Positions 16,600 to 25,218 of a DNA stretch of 44,568 bases are shown here, piece by piece; positions within the stretch are counted from its first letter, which is position 1, and each line of letters begins with the position of its first letter. A program made the translations under genes and the position numbers. The DNA is from Gemmatimonadota bacterium (GTDB lineage: Bacteria > Latescibacterota > UBA2968 > GCA-2709665): assembly GCA_002709665.1 (NCBI GenBank), contig PAQK01000067.1:1-44568 (forward strand), in the 5' to 3' direction. The notes beneath the pieces are model-generated. The model ran no database searches, was not told the DNA's origin, and worked only from the letters and a program-made list of their open reading frames with translations.

Positions 16600-16833
16600 A
16601 GGCGAGATTCTATTGATAGGTCGATTGAGAGAGTGACGGATTTGGCCTTGATTTGCCCAGATGGCTTGAGATACTGAGAAAAAAAATAACGATTATAGAT
16701 GCTGAGGTCAACCTTCATAGGACCTTCAGTTGCGCGGTGAATTGATTGAGTGGATATGGCTGGAAATTCCGTACATTGACCCCGGTAATGCCTTATGGGT
16801 CCAAGAACTCCCGTTGAAAAAGGAGGCACAACG
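16600..16833. promoter_or_regulatory. Divergent promoter region between yjbQ and the zinc alcohol dehydrogenase
   Basis: A 234-base spacer between divergent starts, with an A-rich tract (GAGAAAAAAAATAACG near 16675). It must carry promoters for both directions and marks the switch from the minus-strand block to the long plus-strand block. No confident promoter hexamers were assigned. Confidence 0.35.
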
Positions 16834-17925
16834 ATGAAAGCTTCAGTGCTTTTTGAGCCCGGTCAACCACTCGAAGTCGAAGACCTGGATATTGAAGGGC
16901 CCAGAGATGACGAGGTGGTAGTGAGAATGGTGGCGAGCGGTGTGTGCCATAGCTGCTTGCATACGGCGGATGGGAGCTGGAAAGGATTTCCGATGCCGAT
17001 CGTTCTGGGTGATGAGGGGGCAGGTGTGGTAGAAGACATCGGCACCGGGGTACGGGACGTAAAAGTGGGTGATCCTGTGATCCTGTCCTGGGCGCCATCG
17101 TGTGGCCGATGTCACTACTGCGTCACAGGTAGATCTCAGCTGTGCGAACGTGGTGCCCCGAGCAATGGGACGCTGATGGATGGTTCGACGAGAATGTCGC
17201 TCAAAGGGAAGCCTGTTTATCACTATGGGCACGTGGCCTCCTACGGTTCCTATTCGGTGATGCCTTCCTCTTGCGCTATTCCAATCCGAAAGGATATGCC
17301 GCTGGAAGTGGCGGCATTGATAGGCTGTTCGGTGATGACGGGTGTGGGGGCGGCTATCAACACGGCGGCAGTACCTCCTGGCGCCAGTATGGCCGTGTTC
17401 GGTAGTGGCGGGATAGGATTGAATGTCATCCAGGGCGGAGGACTGGTGGAAGCGCATCCGATCATTGCTGTAGACGTCAATCAATCGAAACTGGACTACG
17501 CGATGTCAATGGGGGCAAGCCACACGATCGATGCCAGTAAGGACGATCCCGTTGAAGCGATCAAGGATATCACCGGACGTGGGGCAGACTACAGCTTCGT
17601 CGCGGTCGGTGAGGCCGGCGTTATCAACCAGGCCTGGAACTGTCTGGCTCCCGCAGGCCTGTGTCTTCTGATCGGTCTTCCTGCCTCCGGTTCGACAGTC
17701 ACATTCGATACCTGGGATTTACAGGCGGGCGAACGCATGATCAAGGGCTGCAAGTATGGGAGCGCAAGGACCTGGGAGGATTTCCCTAGAATGGTGGAAC
17801 TCTACATGGCTGGTAAGCTGAAGATCGATGAGTTGATCACGCACAGGTATGATCTCGAAGACGCCAACGAGGCATTTCGTGCCCTGGCGGCAGGCGAAGT
17901 TGCAAGAGGGTTGATCGTTTTCTAA
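16834..17925 (+). CDS. Zinc-dependent alcohol dehydrogenase (MDR, class III-like)
   Basis: The track starts at 16795; the ATG at 16834 follows AAAGGAGGCACAACG and begins MKASVLFEPGQPLEVED, giving 363 residues. Catalytic zinc ligands are in SGVCHSCLHTADG and the GDEGAGVVEDIG block. The structural zinc lobe is complete: CGRCHYCVTGRSQLCERG. The Rossmann fold is at about residue 185-215 (AVFGSGGIGLNVIQGG). The lobe and overall order resemble class III (formaldehyde/mycothiol-dependent) enzymes. It oxidises an alcohol or adduct with NAD. A broken sulfatase follows 12 bases downstream and is probably on the same transcript. The specific substrate is not known. Confidence 0.92.
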   Translation: MKASVLFEPGQPLEVEDLDIEGPRDDEVVVRMVASGVCHSCLHTADGSWKGFPMPIVLGDEGAGVVEDIGTGVRDVKVGDPVILSWAPSCGRCHYCVTGRSQLCERGAPSNGTLMDGSTRMSLKGKPVYHYGHVASYGSYSVMPSSCAIPIRKDMPLEVAALIGCSVMTGVGAAINTAAVPPGASMAVFGSGGIGLNVIQGGGLVEAHPIIAVDVNQSKLDYAMSMGASHTIDASKDDPVEAIKDITGRGADYSFVAVGEAGVINQAWNCLAPAGLCLLIGLPASGSTVTFDTWDLQAGERMIKGCKYGSARTWEDFPRMVELYMAGKLKIDELITHRYDLEDANEAFRALAAGEVARGLIVF

Positions 17926-17937
17926 AGAGGATCAGTG

Positions 17938-19315
17938 ATGTCAAAGAAGAAGCCAAATGTCGTCATGCATGATGGAGGATGCCTGGCGACCGGATTATCT
18001 GAGCGCAGCGGGACACCCTCTGGTGAATACGCCGAATATGGATGCCCTTGTGCAGGACGGCGTGATGTGCAACCGGTCGTATTGTGCCGCCGCCCGGTGT
18101 GCCCCATCCCGTACGAGTTTCGTTACAGGTCTCTATCCGCACACCCACGGGGTTTTGTTCAATCATATCGAGATGCCGGATTGTCACAAAACGATTTGAC
18201 ATTACTTTTCAGATGCGGGATACAGAACCGCTTGGATAGAAAAGGGCCACAATTACCCGCCAAGGGAGGATTATGGGTTTGACGTCCTGAAATTGAGTGA
18301 TGGTGGAAATACACACATCTGGGACGACGATTATTTTCTTTGGCTGCATGATCAGGGAGTGAGCAGCGAAGCGATTATGCAGTTTTGGGACGAGGTCTGG
18401 AATTTTCACCAGACACCCTTTGGGAAGTACAGGAGAAATTCTCATTACAGGTCACTGGTGCCGGAAGACCAGGTAATGACGGGCTGGATTAAGTGTGAGT
18501 CGAGAAAGTTCATTGAGGAGTCGGTGGCGTCGGATGAGCCCTTCTGTTTGTTCGCCTCGCACCATGCGCCGCAGAACCACGATTATCTTCCCGAACCGTA
18601 TTACTCTATGTATGATCCTGAGGAAGTCGCACCACCCGTCAATGGCACACTCACGCCGGAGCTCGCGCGGATCATTGCTAGCTATGCCGGCAAAGTGTCC
18701 ATGCTGGACAAGCATGTGGGCGACCTCGTCGAGACGTTGCGGGAGCAGGGCCTACTGGAGAATACAATCATCGTTTTGACCGCCGATCATGCCTGTTTTC
18801 TTGGTGAATCCGGTATGCAAAACAAGATGTGGACCTACGAATACGATTCACGGATACCTCTAATCGTATGGAATCCGGACCGTTTTAGCCAGGGGATGCA
18901 GACTGAGGCCTTTATTAGCAATATTGATGTTCTTCCCACACTGTTGGATGCAATCGATGTGCCGATTCCGGATGCCATCCAGGGCATGAGTCAGGTGGAG
19001 GTCTTGTCTGGCGAGAAGGAGTCCCTGCGAGAGGTTCTGCTCTGCAAGTCGGGAGAGGCCGGCAAGCAGAGAAAGGGCGCATGGCATGGTGATTGGAAGC
19101 TGCTCTACAGAACTGGAATGCCGAAGATCGAGTTGTACAACTTGAAAGAGGACCCATATGAGGCCAACGATCTAGGGGAAGACCCGGAGTTTCAGACCAA
19201 GCGCGACGAGTTGATTCATCGAATGTTCTTCGAGTATGCAACGACGGAACGCTATCCGAATCCCATGCCGGAGATAGAAGTGAAACGCCAGGCCGGCTGG
19301 CTGGGAAGGGTATAA
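17938..19315 (+). pseudogene. Type I sulfatase inactivated by a frameshift and an in-frame TGA
   Basis: From the ATG at 17938 the first frame reads MSKKKPNVVM and is lost after about ten codons; the next frame continues with MMEDAWRPDYLSAAGHPLVNTPN, so a single indel lies near 17960-17970. The second frame holds the formylglycine motif in CAAARCAPSRTSFVTGLYPH (CAPSR) but is cut by TGA at 18197-18199, between CHKTI and HYFSDAGYRTAWIEKGHN, after which it runs to 19315 with ADHACFLGESGM and other sulfatase blocks. Translation could restart at 18293, but that product would lack the active-site cysteine. The intact sulfatase at 1240 is not a near-copy. The original role was probably glycan desulfation together with the ADH operon. 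The lesions look recent because the flanking protein sequence is well preserved. Confidence 0.88.
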
Positions 19316-19328
19316 CGGGGGGACAGAA

Positions 19329-19943
19329 ATGGGAAAGATTCTGGTAACGGGTTTTGAACCCTGGGGGGACTGGAAACGGAATCCATCGGGCGAGGTGGCT
19401 CGATCTTTGGAAGGACTCTCCTTAGGAGAGATGTCGGTTGTGACTGGAATTGTCCCTGTGGTCCACGGTGAGGATATCGAAAAGGTTGGACCATTGATCG
19501 AGGAGCATGAACCGGCTGCCGTACTTTCTCTTGGACTTGGGGGAGGCAATGGGTTGAATGTCGAACGGGTGGCTGTGAACGTGAAGGAGATTGTTTCGGG
19601 TGATGTGACGTTGGATTTTCCAGTTGTCGACGACGGTCCTGCAGCATATCTGGCAACGCTGCCTACCAGGAAGATGGTTGAGGATATTACAGGCCAGGGT
19701 GTCCCGGCAAGTCTCTCGTACTCGGCTGGGACCTTTCTGTGCAACCATTTGATGTATAATGTCTTACATTATATCGAATCTGGAAATCTGAGTGCAATCG
19801 CAGGATTTATTCACATCCCGCCAATGCCGGAGCAGGTCGCGAGCACAGGCAGGGGCAGTATGACTGCAGATACGGTCCGAAAGGGTATTGTAGCAGCCCT
19901 GGAGAGGATTGTAGCACAATTGAGGAATACTTCCTTGTTCTGA
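19329..19943 (+). CDS. pcp: Pyrrolidone-carboxylate (pyroglutamyl) peptidase I
   Basis: A 204-residue cysteine peptidase that removes N-terminal pyroglutamate from peptides in the cytoplasm. The family start MGKILVTGFEPWGDWKRNPS is exact, and the catalytic triad is complete: E79 in NGLNVERVAVN, C138 in SAGTFLCNHLMY and H162 in AGFIHIPPMPEQ. Length is close to the usual 200-215. GGGGGGACAG precedes the ATG, and the gene begins 13 bases after the dead sulfatase. It likely supports peptide scavenging and is not obviously linked to the surrounding sugar genes. Confidence 0.95.
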   Translation: MGKILVTGFEPWGDWKRNPSGEVARSLEGLSLGEMSVVTGIVPVVHGEDIEKVGPLIEEHEPAAVLSLGLGGGNGLNVERVAVNVKEIVSGDVTLDFPVVDDGPAAYLATLPTRKMVEDITGQGVPASLSYSAGTFLCNHLMYNVLHYIESGNLSAIAGFIHIPPMPEQVASTGRGSMTADTVRKGIVAALERIVAQLRNTSLF

Positions 19944-20072
19944 TTGTTTATATTTATCGATGTATGCTGTTGATGCCCTGATGAAAGTCCTAGACGCCGT
20001 TAGAATGATTGTAGTGTATGGTTGGCACGTTGCCGGGAATTTATGACCGCCTTATTCGAAGGGGGACAGAGT

Positions 20073-20693
20073 ATGAGATGGATGATATGGCTTCTGGCTG
20101 CCGCCTTATCGGTCGTGGCTTCACCGGCGCTGGCTGATATTCCAGAGATTCCTGAAGACGAGAATTCCGATACGGTCGGACTGCCCGTGAATCCGATTCG
20201 TGCGGGCAACCTTGAGGTGATGCCGATCATGTCGGTGAGACTTTCTGCAGGCGGAATGGTTTATAGAGCAGGATTTTCGGTGGGATACTTCATTACGAAT
20301 GCGCACCAGTTTGGCGGTTCGTTTGTCATGGGAAACAGGGTCTGGGATCGGACGAATCGCCGCGAAGTCCAGCCATTGGGTCAAACCGCTCCGATAACAA
20401 GTGGAAACCTGCTGTTCGTGGATGAAGGCTTTGGTTCCTCGCTCACTGGATTCTATCGGCTCAATCTGCCAATCAAGATCCAGAAGAGAACCTATCCCTT
20501 CCTCGAGGTGTTTGCAGGGAGAGACTTTGGGTGGGGCGATGTGAGAGAGATGGGTGCAGGCGCGGGCGTGAGGAAGTTCGTCGGAAGGCGTACGGCAGTC
20601 ACCTCCCAATACGCCTTCACCGCGATGTTCGCTGACGGGCAGCACGTGACGAGGCACGTTGTGACGGCCGGGGTGTCCTTGTATTTCAACTGA
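20073..20693 (+). CDS. Exported protein, probably an outer-membrane beta-barrel
   Basis: The track begins at 20022, but the ATG at 20073 has GGGGGACA upstream and starts a clean signal peptide, MRWMIWLLAAALSVVASPALA followed by DIPEIP, giving 206 residues with cleavage after ALA. The mature part is rich in alternating hydrophobic residues, glycine and aromatics (GGMVYRAGFSVGYFITNAHQF, FYRLNLPIKIQKRTYPFLEVFAG, GAGAGVRKFVG) and ends in YFN, features of a small outer-membrane barrel. This implies a diderm cell. No family name is recognised. It is monocistronic: about 130 bases follow the pcp stop, and a strong terminator lies just downstream. Confidence 0.75.
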   Translation: MRWMIWLLAAALSVVASPALADIPEIPEDENSDTVGLPVNPIRAGNLEVMPIMSVRLSAGGMVYRAGFSVGYFITNAHQFGGSFVMGNRVWDRTNRREVQPLGQTAPITSGNLLFVDEGFGSSLTGFYRLNLPIKIQKRTYPFLEVFAGRDFGWGDVREMGAGAGVRKFVGRRTAVTSQYAFTAMFADGQHVTRHVVTAGVSLYFN

Positions 20694-20718
20694 GATTAGG
20701 ACACAGGCTTAAAAACTT

Positions 20719-20757
20719 TGCCCGGTTTTGAGAGTTACTCGAACCGGGCATTTTACT
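20719..20757 (+). terminator. Rho-independent terminator after the exported-protein gene
   Basis: TGCCCGGTT / AACCGGGCA, a perfect 9-bp stem with a 14-base loop, is followed by TTTTACTTTTC. It lies 26 bases beyond the stop at 20693. Confidence 0.85.
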
Positions 20758-20895
20758 TTTCGGTCAGGACTGATTCGACTGGTTGGAACCCGGTTGTTCA
20801 CTATAAATCTTTTGTCTATATTGGGGGTTCTCAGTAGATGCAGGGGCGGGCATATTGCTAGGTATGCTAATACGATCGCTAACAAGGAGGAAGCC

Positions 20896-21681
20896 TTGAA
20901 TTTGTTCTCACTTAATGGACGGGTGGCACTTGTGACCGGGGCCGGAAGGGGTATCGGCCGAGGGATCGCGGAGGGTCTCGCAGGCCACGGTGCAACAGTT
21001 GTGTGCGCCGCTCGAACACGCTCTCAGCTCGATGAGGCGGTGGAAACGATCACGGCGCGAGATGGCATTGCCGTTGCCATTGAGATGGACATGTCTGATC
21101 TGGCCTCGGTCAGGTCCGCCGTGGATGAGACGATCGAGCGCTTTGGGCAAATCGACATTCTGGTGAACAATGCAGGGATGAATATCCGCGAGCCGATCGA
21201 GGATGTGACCGAAGACCACTATGATCAGATCATGGCTGTAAATTTGAAAGGTCTTTACTTCCTGTCTCAGGAGGTATTCGTGCATATGAAATCCAGGAAA
21301 AAGGGGAAAGTGATCAACATTGGTTCACTGACCACCGGGATCTCGTTGCACAGTGTGTCCGTTTATACGGCCACAAAAGGCGCCGTTGGACAACTGACAA
21401 AGGCTCAAGCACTGGAAATGGGACCGCACAATATTCAGTCCAACGCGATTTGCCCTGGTTTTATCTTAACGCCATTGACAGAGAAGCTGTGGTCCGATCC
21501 GACCCTGCAGGAGTGGGGCAATCGGAGGACCCCGGCGGGTCGATTGGGCGTTCCGGGAGATCTGGTGGGAACGGCTGTTTACCTGGCGTCATCTGCGTCC
21601 GATTTCGTGACGGGTCAGGAGATTTACGTCGACGGTGGATTCATGGCTGGTGAGAGCTGGCCAATTCCGCCTCCAAAGTAG
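20896..21681 (+). CDS. SDR family oxidoreductase (gluconate 5-dehydrogenase / KduD-like)
   Basis: The track starts at 20728, across the terminator, which is not credible. The TTG at 20896 is preceded by CAAGGAGGAAGCC and begins MNLFSLNGRVALVTGAGRGIGRG, giving 261 residues. Signatures are TGAGRGIGRG, NNAGMN, the catalytic serine in INIGSLTTG and YTATKGAV (YxxxK). The N-terminal xxFSLNGRVALVTG and the C-terminal TGQEIYVDGGF fit the gluconate 5-dehydrogenase/2-deoxy-gluconate 3-dehydrogenase group. It leads an operon with an aldose epimerase, HD protein, isochorismatase-like hydrolase, DapA-family lyase and enolase-superfamily enzyme, which supports a sugar or sugar-acid oxidation role. The TTG start suggests modest expression. 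Confidence 0.9.
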   Translation: MNLFSLNGRVALVTGAGRGIGRGIAEGLAGHGATVVCAARTRSQLDEAVETITARDGIAVAIEMDMSDLASVRSAVDETIERFGQIDILVNNAGMNIREPIEDVTEDHYDQIMAVNLKGLYFLSQEVFVHMKSRKKGKVINIGSLTTGISLHSVSVYTATKGAVGQLTKAQALEMGPHNIQSNAICPGFILTPLTEKLWSDPTLQEWGNRRTPAGRLGVPGDLVGTAVYLASSASDFVTGQEIYVDGGFMAGESWPIPPPK

Positions 21682-21698
21682 AGAACTTGAGGAAGATG

Positions 21699-22688
21699 AT
21701 GAGTTACGATGTTGTGGTTGGGGACTATTATGGTGAGCAGATCTACAGACTTGGAGACGGTGATACCTCAGTTCGAATTCTGCCCGGTCTGGGGTTCAAT
21801 TGCCTGGGGTTCGAGACCAGCGGAGTGGAACTGATTTACGGGCCACCGGATTTGTCGGCATTGAAGGAGAGGCCCAGTGGCTTCGGTATCCCAATCCTGT
21901 TTCCTTTCCCGAATCGGATCGAAAAAGGCCAGTTTACGTTCAACGGGACAAGTGTCCAACTCGATGTTCCAGACACTGCACCTCACTCTATTCACGGATT
22001 TGTACTCAATCGGAAATGGGAGGTTTTCGACAGCGGAGAATCTGAACGGGGTGGCGCCTGGGTGTCTGGGAGAATTCGGTCACAGGACTCCGCTGAGGTG
22101 ACGCGGCAGTGGCCGTTCCCATTTGAACTGACGGCGACTTACCGGTTAAAGGATGGGGTGTTGATGCTGGAGATAGAAGGAACTAACGTAGGCATACATA
22201 AGATGCCCGCTGGGCTGGGGACACACCCATACTTCCCTTTGCCGATGAAGAAGAATAGCAAAAGGGATGATTGCAGATTGAAAGTATCCGCCGATAGCTA
22301 CTGGCCCCTTCGAGAGGACTGCATTCCAACTGGTGAACGCACTGAAGTGAAGGGTAAATTCGACCTGCGTTCGCCAATGTCGATCGGCAGAGAGACCTTC
22401 GACGATGTGTGGACAGATGTCCTGAGCAAAGATGGCTGGAGTGATTGCGAATATGAGGACCCGTCGGCTGGGACACGTATACGCATCGAGGCGGATTCGA
22501 CTTTCAGGGAGTGGGTGACATATGCGCCATCGGACCAACCCGTCGTCTGTTTCGAGCCCTATACCTGCACGACGGATGCGGTGAATCTGGATACCAGGGA
22601 GATAGATGGTGGTCTGGTCAGTCTTGCTCCGGGAGAGTCTTTGGTAGGTAGTGTTCGCATCTCGCTCCTGGAAGGGACGGCTTCGTGA
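21699..22688 (+). CDS. Aldose 1-epimerase family protein
   Basis: Three in-frame starts exist (TTG 21687, ATG 21696, ATG 21699); GAGGAAG favours the ATG pair, and 21699 gives 329 residues. The galactose-mutarotase beta-sandwich is clear: FGIPILFPFPNRIEKGQF, the catalytic-acid histidine region APHSIHGFVLNRKWEV, the second His block GLGTHPYFPLP, and the catalytic base in VVCFEPYTCTTDAVNL. It interconverts alpha and beta anomers of a sugar, feeding the dehydrogenase upstream. It begins about 18 bases after the SDR and its stop overlaps the next gene. Specificity for glucose, galactose or another aldose cannot be read. Confidence 0.9.
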   Translation: MSYDVVVGDYYGEQIYRLGDGDTSVRILPGLGFNCLGFETSGVELIYGPPDLSALKERPSGFGIPILFPFPNRIEKGQFTFNGTSVQLDVPDTAPHSIHGFVLNRKWEVFDSGESERGGAWVSGRIRSQDSAEVTRQWPFPFELTATYRLKDGVLMLEIEGTNVGIHKMPAGLGTHPYFPLPMKKNSKRDDCRLKVSADSYWPLREDCIPTGERTEVKGKFDLRSPMSIGRETFDDVWTDVLSKDGWSDCEYEDPSAGTRIRIEADSTFREWVTYAPSDQPVVCFEPYTCTTDAVNLDTREIDGGLVSLAPGESLVGSVRISLLEGTAS

Positions 22689-23293
22689 ACACGGAGCGAC
22701 TCGAAAAACAGATCGGATTCCTGATTGAGGTCGACAAGCTCAAACAGGTGCTGAGGCAGTCATTTCTGACAGACGGTCAGAGAAGAGAAAATGACGCTGA
22801 GCATTCCTGGCACCTTGCGCTGATGGTGGTGATGCTTTCCGAGTATGCGAAGGAGACCGTTGATGTTCTCAAGGTGGTGAAAATGGTCCTGGTTCACGAC
22901 CTGGTCGAGATCGATGCAGGCGATACGTTCGCCTACGACGCATCGGGAAATGAGACAAAGGAAGAGCGGGAACAACAGGCGGCGGACCGAATTTTCAACC
23001 TGTTACCCGATGATTGGGCAGGAGAGGTCTTTGAACTTTGGAATGAGTTCGAGGCCCGAAGCACGGCCGAGGCCAAGTACGCGACGGCACTCGACCGATT
23101 CCAACCCATTTTGTTGAATTACCACGCCGGGGGAAGGACCTGGGTGAATCACGGGATCTCCAAGGAGCAGGTGATGGATCGTAACCGTCATATCGCGGAA
23201 GGTGCACCTGAGCTATGGACGTACGCCAAAGGTCTGATTGAAAAAGCCGTTCAGAAGAGGTACCTGAGGATTGATTCACCGGAGGATGGCTAG
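22685..23293 (+). CDS. HD-domain phosphohydrolase (YfbR/HDDC2-like)
   Basis: A 202-residue HD protein whose GTG start overlaps the previous stop (GTGA), so translation is coupled. The metal-binding residues are in RRENDAEHSWHLALMVVML (first H), VKMVLVHDLVEIDAGDTFAY (HD) and the distal Asp in ALDRFQPILLNY. This layout is that of the HDDC2/YfbR 5'-deoxynucleotidase group, which dephosphorylates dNMPs. A housekeeping nucleotide role or a sugar-phosphate phosphatase role fitted to the operon are both possible. Confidence 0.88.
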   Translation: MNTERLEKQIGFLIEVDKLKQVLRQSFLTDGQRRENDAEHSWHLALMVVMLSEYAKETVDVLKVVKMVLVHDLVEIDAGDTFAYDASGNETKEEREQQAADRIFNLLPDDWAGEVFELWNEFEARSTAEAKYATALDRFQPILLNYHAGGRTWVNHGISKEQVMDRNRHIAEGAPELWTYAKGLIEKAVQKRYLRIDSPEDG

Positions 23294-23457
23294 AAGATGG
23301 GGTTTTCTGGCCAAGTGACTCTTGTGGATGGGGGAGGAGGGGAGAATCTGGTTTGCCAATTCGCTTCAATAAGGATGACGGTGACGTTGCCTGGCGCGAC
23401 GGTCGAAGGTCCATCGTGGGCACGTTTGCGGCGTTGGCTTGAGTCTTGGAGGATCGG

Positions 23458-24228
23458 ATGCCACACCTGAATTTGATGGGGAGATACTATCGGCTCTTCC
23501 CACCAGAAAAATTCCTGGGCAGTGCGCAGGAGTCCTTGAGCATTGATCTGGCCGGCACAGCCTTCCTGGCAGTGGATGTCTATGGTCTTGGGTTCTCACC
23601 GGAGGACGGTGAGGCCCACGCGTATCCGACTATGAGTCTCGAGGCCAGTTTGGAGGCCGAGAGGGATATTGTCGTGAATCACATTCGTCCGGCAATGGAC
23701 GCTGCAAGGCGTATCGGAATACCCGTTGTATATGTCAACAATAGTGCGCCCAGAATTGGAATTAACGAGTCAGAAATGGGGAAACTGACGAAGCGATCGT
23801 GTGACCTGGAATGGGATGCCTGGGGCTCCGAGGATAATGTGGATCCAAGAGAGTATGTGTACGGCGATTCGCAGGCTGTGAAGTTTTCGAAGATTATGGA
23901 GCCGCATGCAGACGATTATTTCGTCCGCAAACATGCCTACAGCGGGTTCTTCCAGACGCGATTGGACGGACTTTTGAGGAACCTCGAAATCAAGACGTTG
24001 ATCTGTGTCGGGTTCGCGTTGGATATGTGTCTTCATTGTACCATGATCGATGCTATGAATCTGAATTATCAGGTGGTGCTTTTGCGTGACTGTGCAATGG
24101 CTGTGGAGTTACCTGATGAGGTCGAGGAATTGTCGTTCACAAAGCGAATGATCAAGTGGACGGAGTATGCCATCGGCCATTCTGCTACCTCCGAGAATTT
24201 TATTCGGGCGTGTGACGGGTTGGAATGA
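23458..24228 (+). CDS. Isochorismatase-family cysteine hydrolase (intact copy)
   Basis: The track start (TTG 23446) overlaps the ribosome site TTGGAGGATCGG; the ATG at 23458 (MPHLNLMGRYYRLFP) is better and gives 256 residues. The isochorismatase triad is visible: Asp in FLAVDVYGLGF, Lys in YFVRKHAYSGFFQTR and Cys in VGFALDMCLHCTMIDAM. Members hydrolyse amides such as nicotinamide, ureidoacrylate or N-carbamoyl compounds, or the vinyl ether of isochorismate. The long N-terminal part and the insertion between Asp and Lys (about 100 residues) are larger than in nicotinamidase. It lies within the sugar-acid operon, 165 bases after the HD gene. Substrate unknown. Confidence 0.88.
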   Translation: MPHLNLMGRYYRLFPPEKFLGSAQESLSIDLAGTAFLAVDVYGLGFSPEDGEAHAYPTMSLEASLEAERDIVVNHIRPAMDAARRIGIPVVYVNNSAPRIGINESEMGKLTKRSCDLEWDAWGSEDNVDPREYVYGDSQAVKFSKIMEPHADDYFVRKHAYSGFFQTRLDGLLRNLEIKTLICVGFALDMCLHCTMIDAMNLNYQVVLLRDCAMAVELPDEVEELSFTKRMIKWTEYAIGHSATSENFIRACDGLE

Positions 24229-24259
24229 TCACCCTTTACAAGAGAGTGAGGAATCAAAA

Positions 24260-25210
24260 GTGAGTGATGATGATGCAACAGGTAGTGCTGTTGCATCTGG
24301 TGTTTGGCCGGTGATGGTGACACCCTTCACGGATGAAGGGGAGATCGATTGGGTTGGTCTGGATCATATGGTTGAGTGGTATGTTGCTTCGGGTGTAGCA
24401 GGGCTTTTCACAGTCTGTCTTTCGAGCGAGATGTATGCGCTTTCGCGGGAGGAAAAGCTGGCGCTGGCGGAAGGTGTCGTGAAGCGCGCCTCCGGGAGAA
24501 TCGGTGTGGTGGCGTCGGGTACTTTTGGAGACACCGTTGAGGCGAAAGCCGAGTTCGTGCTGGAGATGGTGGAGACTGGGGTGGATGCGGTGGTTTTGTT
24601 GGTCTGCCAAATGGCTGAGAAAGAGGAAAAGGATACGGATTGGAAGACGAAGGTGGAGGGCTTGTTGAATCTCACACACGATACGCCACTGGGATTGTAC
24701 GAATGTCCTTCGCCATACCACAGGGTTCTGGAGCCTCAGATGATGTCCTGGTTGGCAGGTACCGGCCGCTTTCATTACCACAAGGACGCCTGCCGTCGAT
24801 TGGACTGGATCGAGGAGAAGATTTCGGCCTCCCGAAATACTCCTCTGCAGTTTCTGAATGCACAGACCACCACCCTATTGGACTCCCTACGGATGGGAGC
24901 GGACGGGTTTACCGGGACGGCATCAAATTTCTTCCCATCTTTGCATGATTGGCTCTGCAGGAATTTCGACAACCCGTTGGCAGACGAACTTCAGCAGTTC
25001 TTGAATCTTGTGGATCCTTGCATAAGGCACAAGTACCCTGCCTCTGCCAGATATTTTCAGTCCCTGTTGGGAGTTGAGGTCGGAACCCACAGCCGGGTCA
25101 GGCCTGTGGAATTTGACGAAGATGATATGAAGGTGTTCTCGGCACTTAAGTCATCCGTTCAGGTTTGGCAATCTAAGCTGGGTATCGAGACCGCCGTCGA
25201 AGCTCTTTGA
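24260..25210 (+). CDS. Dihydrodipicolinate synthase (DapA)/N-acetylneuraminate lyase-family aldolase
   Basis: The track starts at 24167 inside the preceding gene; the GTG at 24260 with GTGAGGAATC upstream gives 316 residues. The family start GVWPVMVTPFTDEGEIDW is exact. The usual GTTGE is replaced by CLSSEMYAL, the Schiff-base tyrosine is in LGLYECPSPYHR, and the lysine is in FHYHKDACRRLDW where DapA has a GIKDSS-type block. These changes argue against a true DapA and for a class I pyruvate aldolase or dehydratase acting on 2-keto-3-deoxy acids. It sits immediately before an enolase-superfamily dehydratase, an arrangement typical of sugar-acid dehydration plus retro-aldol cleavage pathways. 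Confidence 0.88.
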   Translation: MSDDDATGSAVASGVWPVMVTPFTDEGEIDWVGLDHMVEWYVASGVAGLFTVCLSSEMYALSREEKLALAEGVVKRASGRIGVVASGTFGDTVEAKAEFVLEMVETGVDAVVLLVCQMAEKEEKDTDWKTKVEGLLNLTHDTPLGLYECPSPYHRVLEPQMMSWLAGTGRFHYHKDACRRLDWIEEKISASRNTPLQFLNAQTTTLLDSLRMGADGFTGTASNFFPSLHDWLCRNFDNPLADELQQFLNLVDPCIRHKYPASARYFQSLLGVEVGTHSRVRPVEFDEDDMKVFSALKSSVQVWQSKLGIETAVEAL

Positions 25211-25218
25211 GGAGATCT

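Noticed and set aside
20728-20895. N-terminal extension of the SDR given by the ORF track
   Set aside because: It crosses the terminator hairpin; the TTG at 20896 has an ideal AAGGAGG and gives the normal family length.
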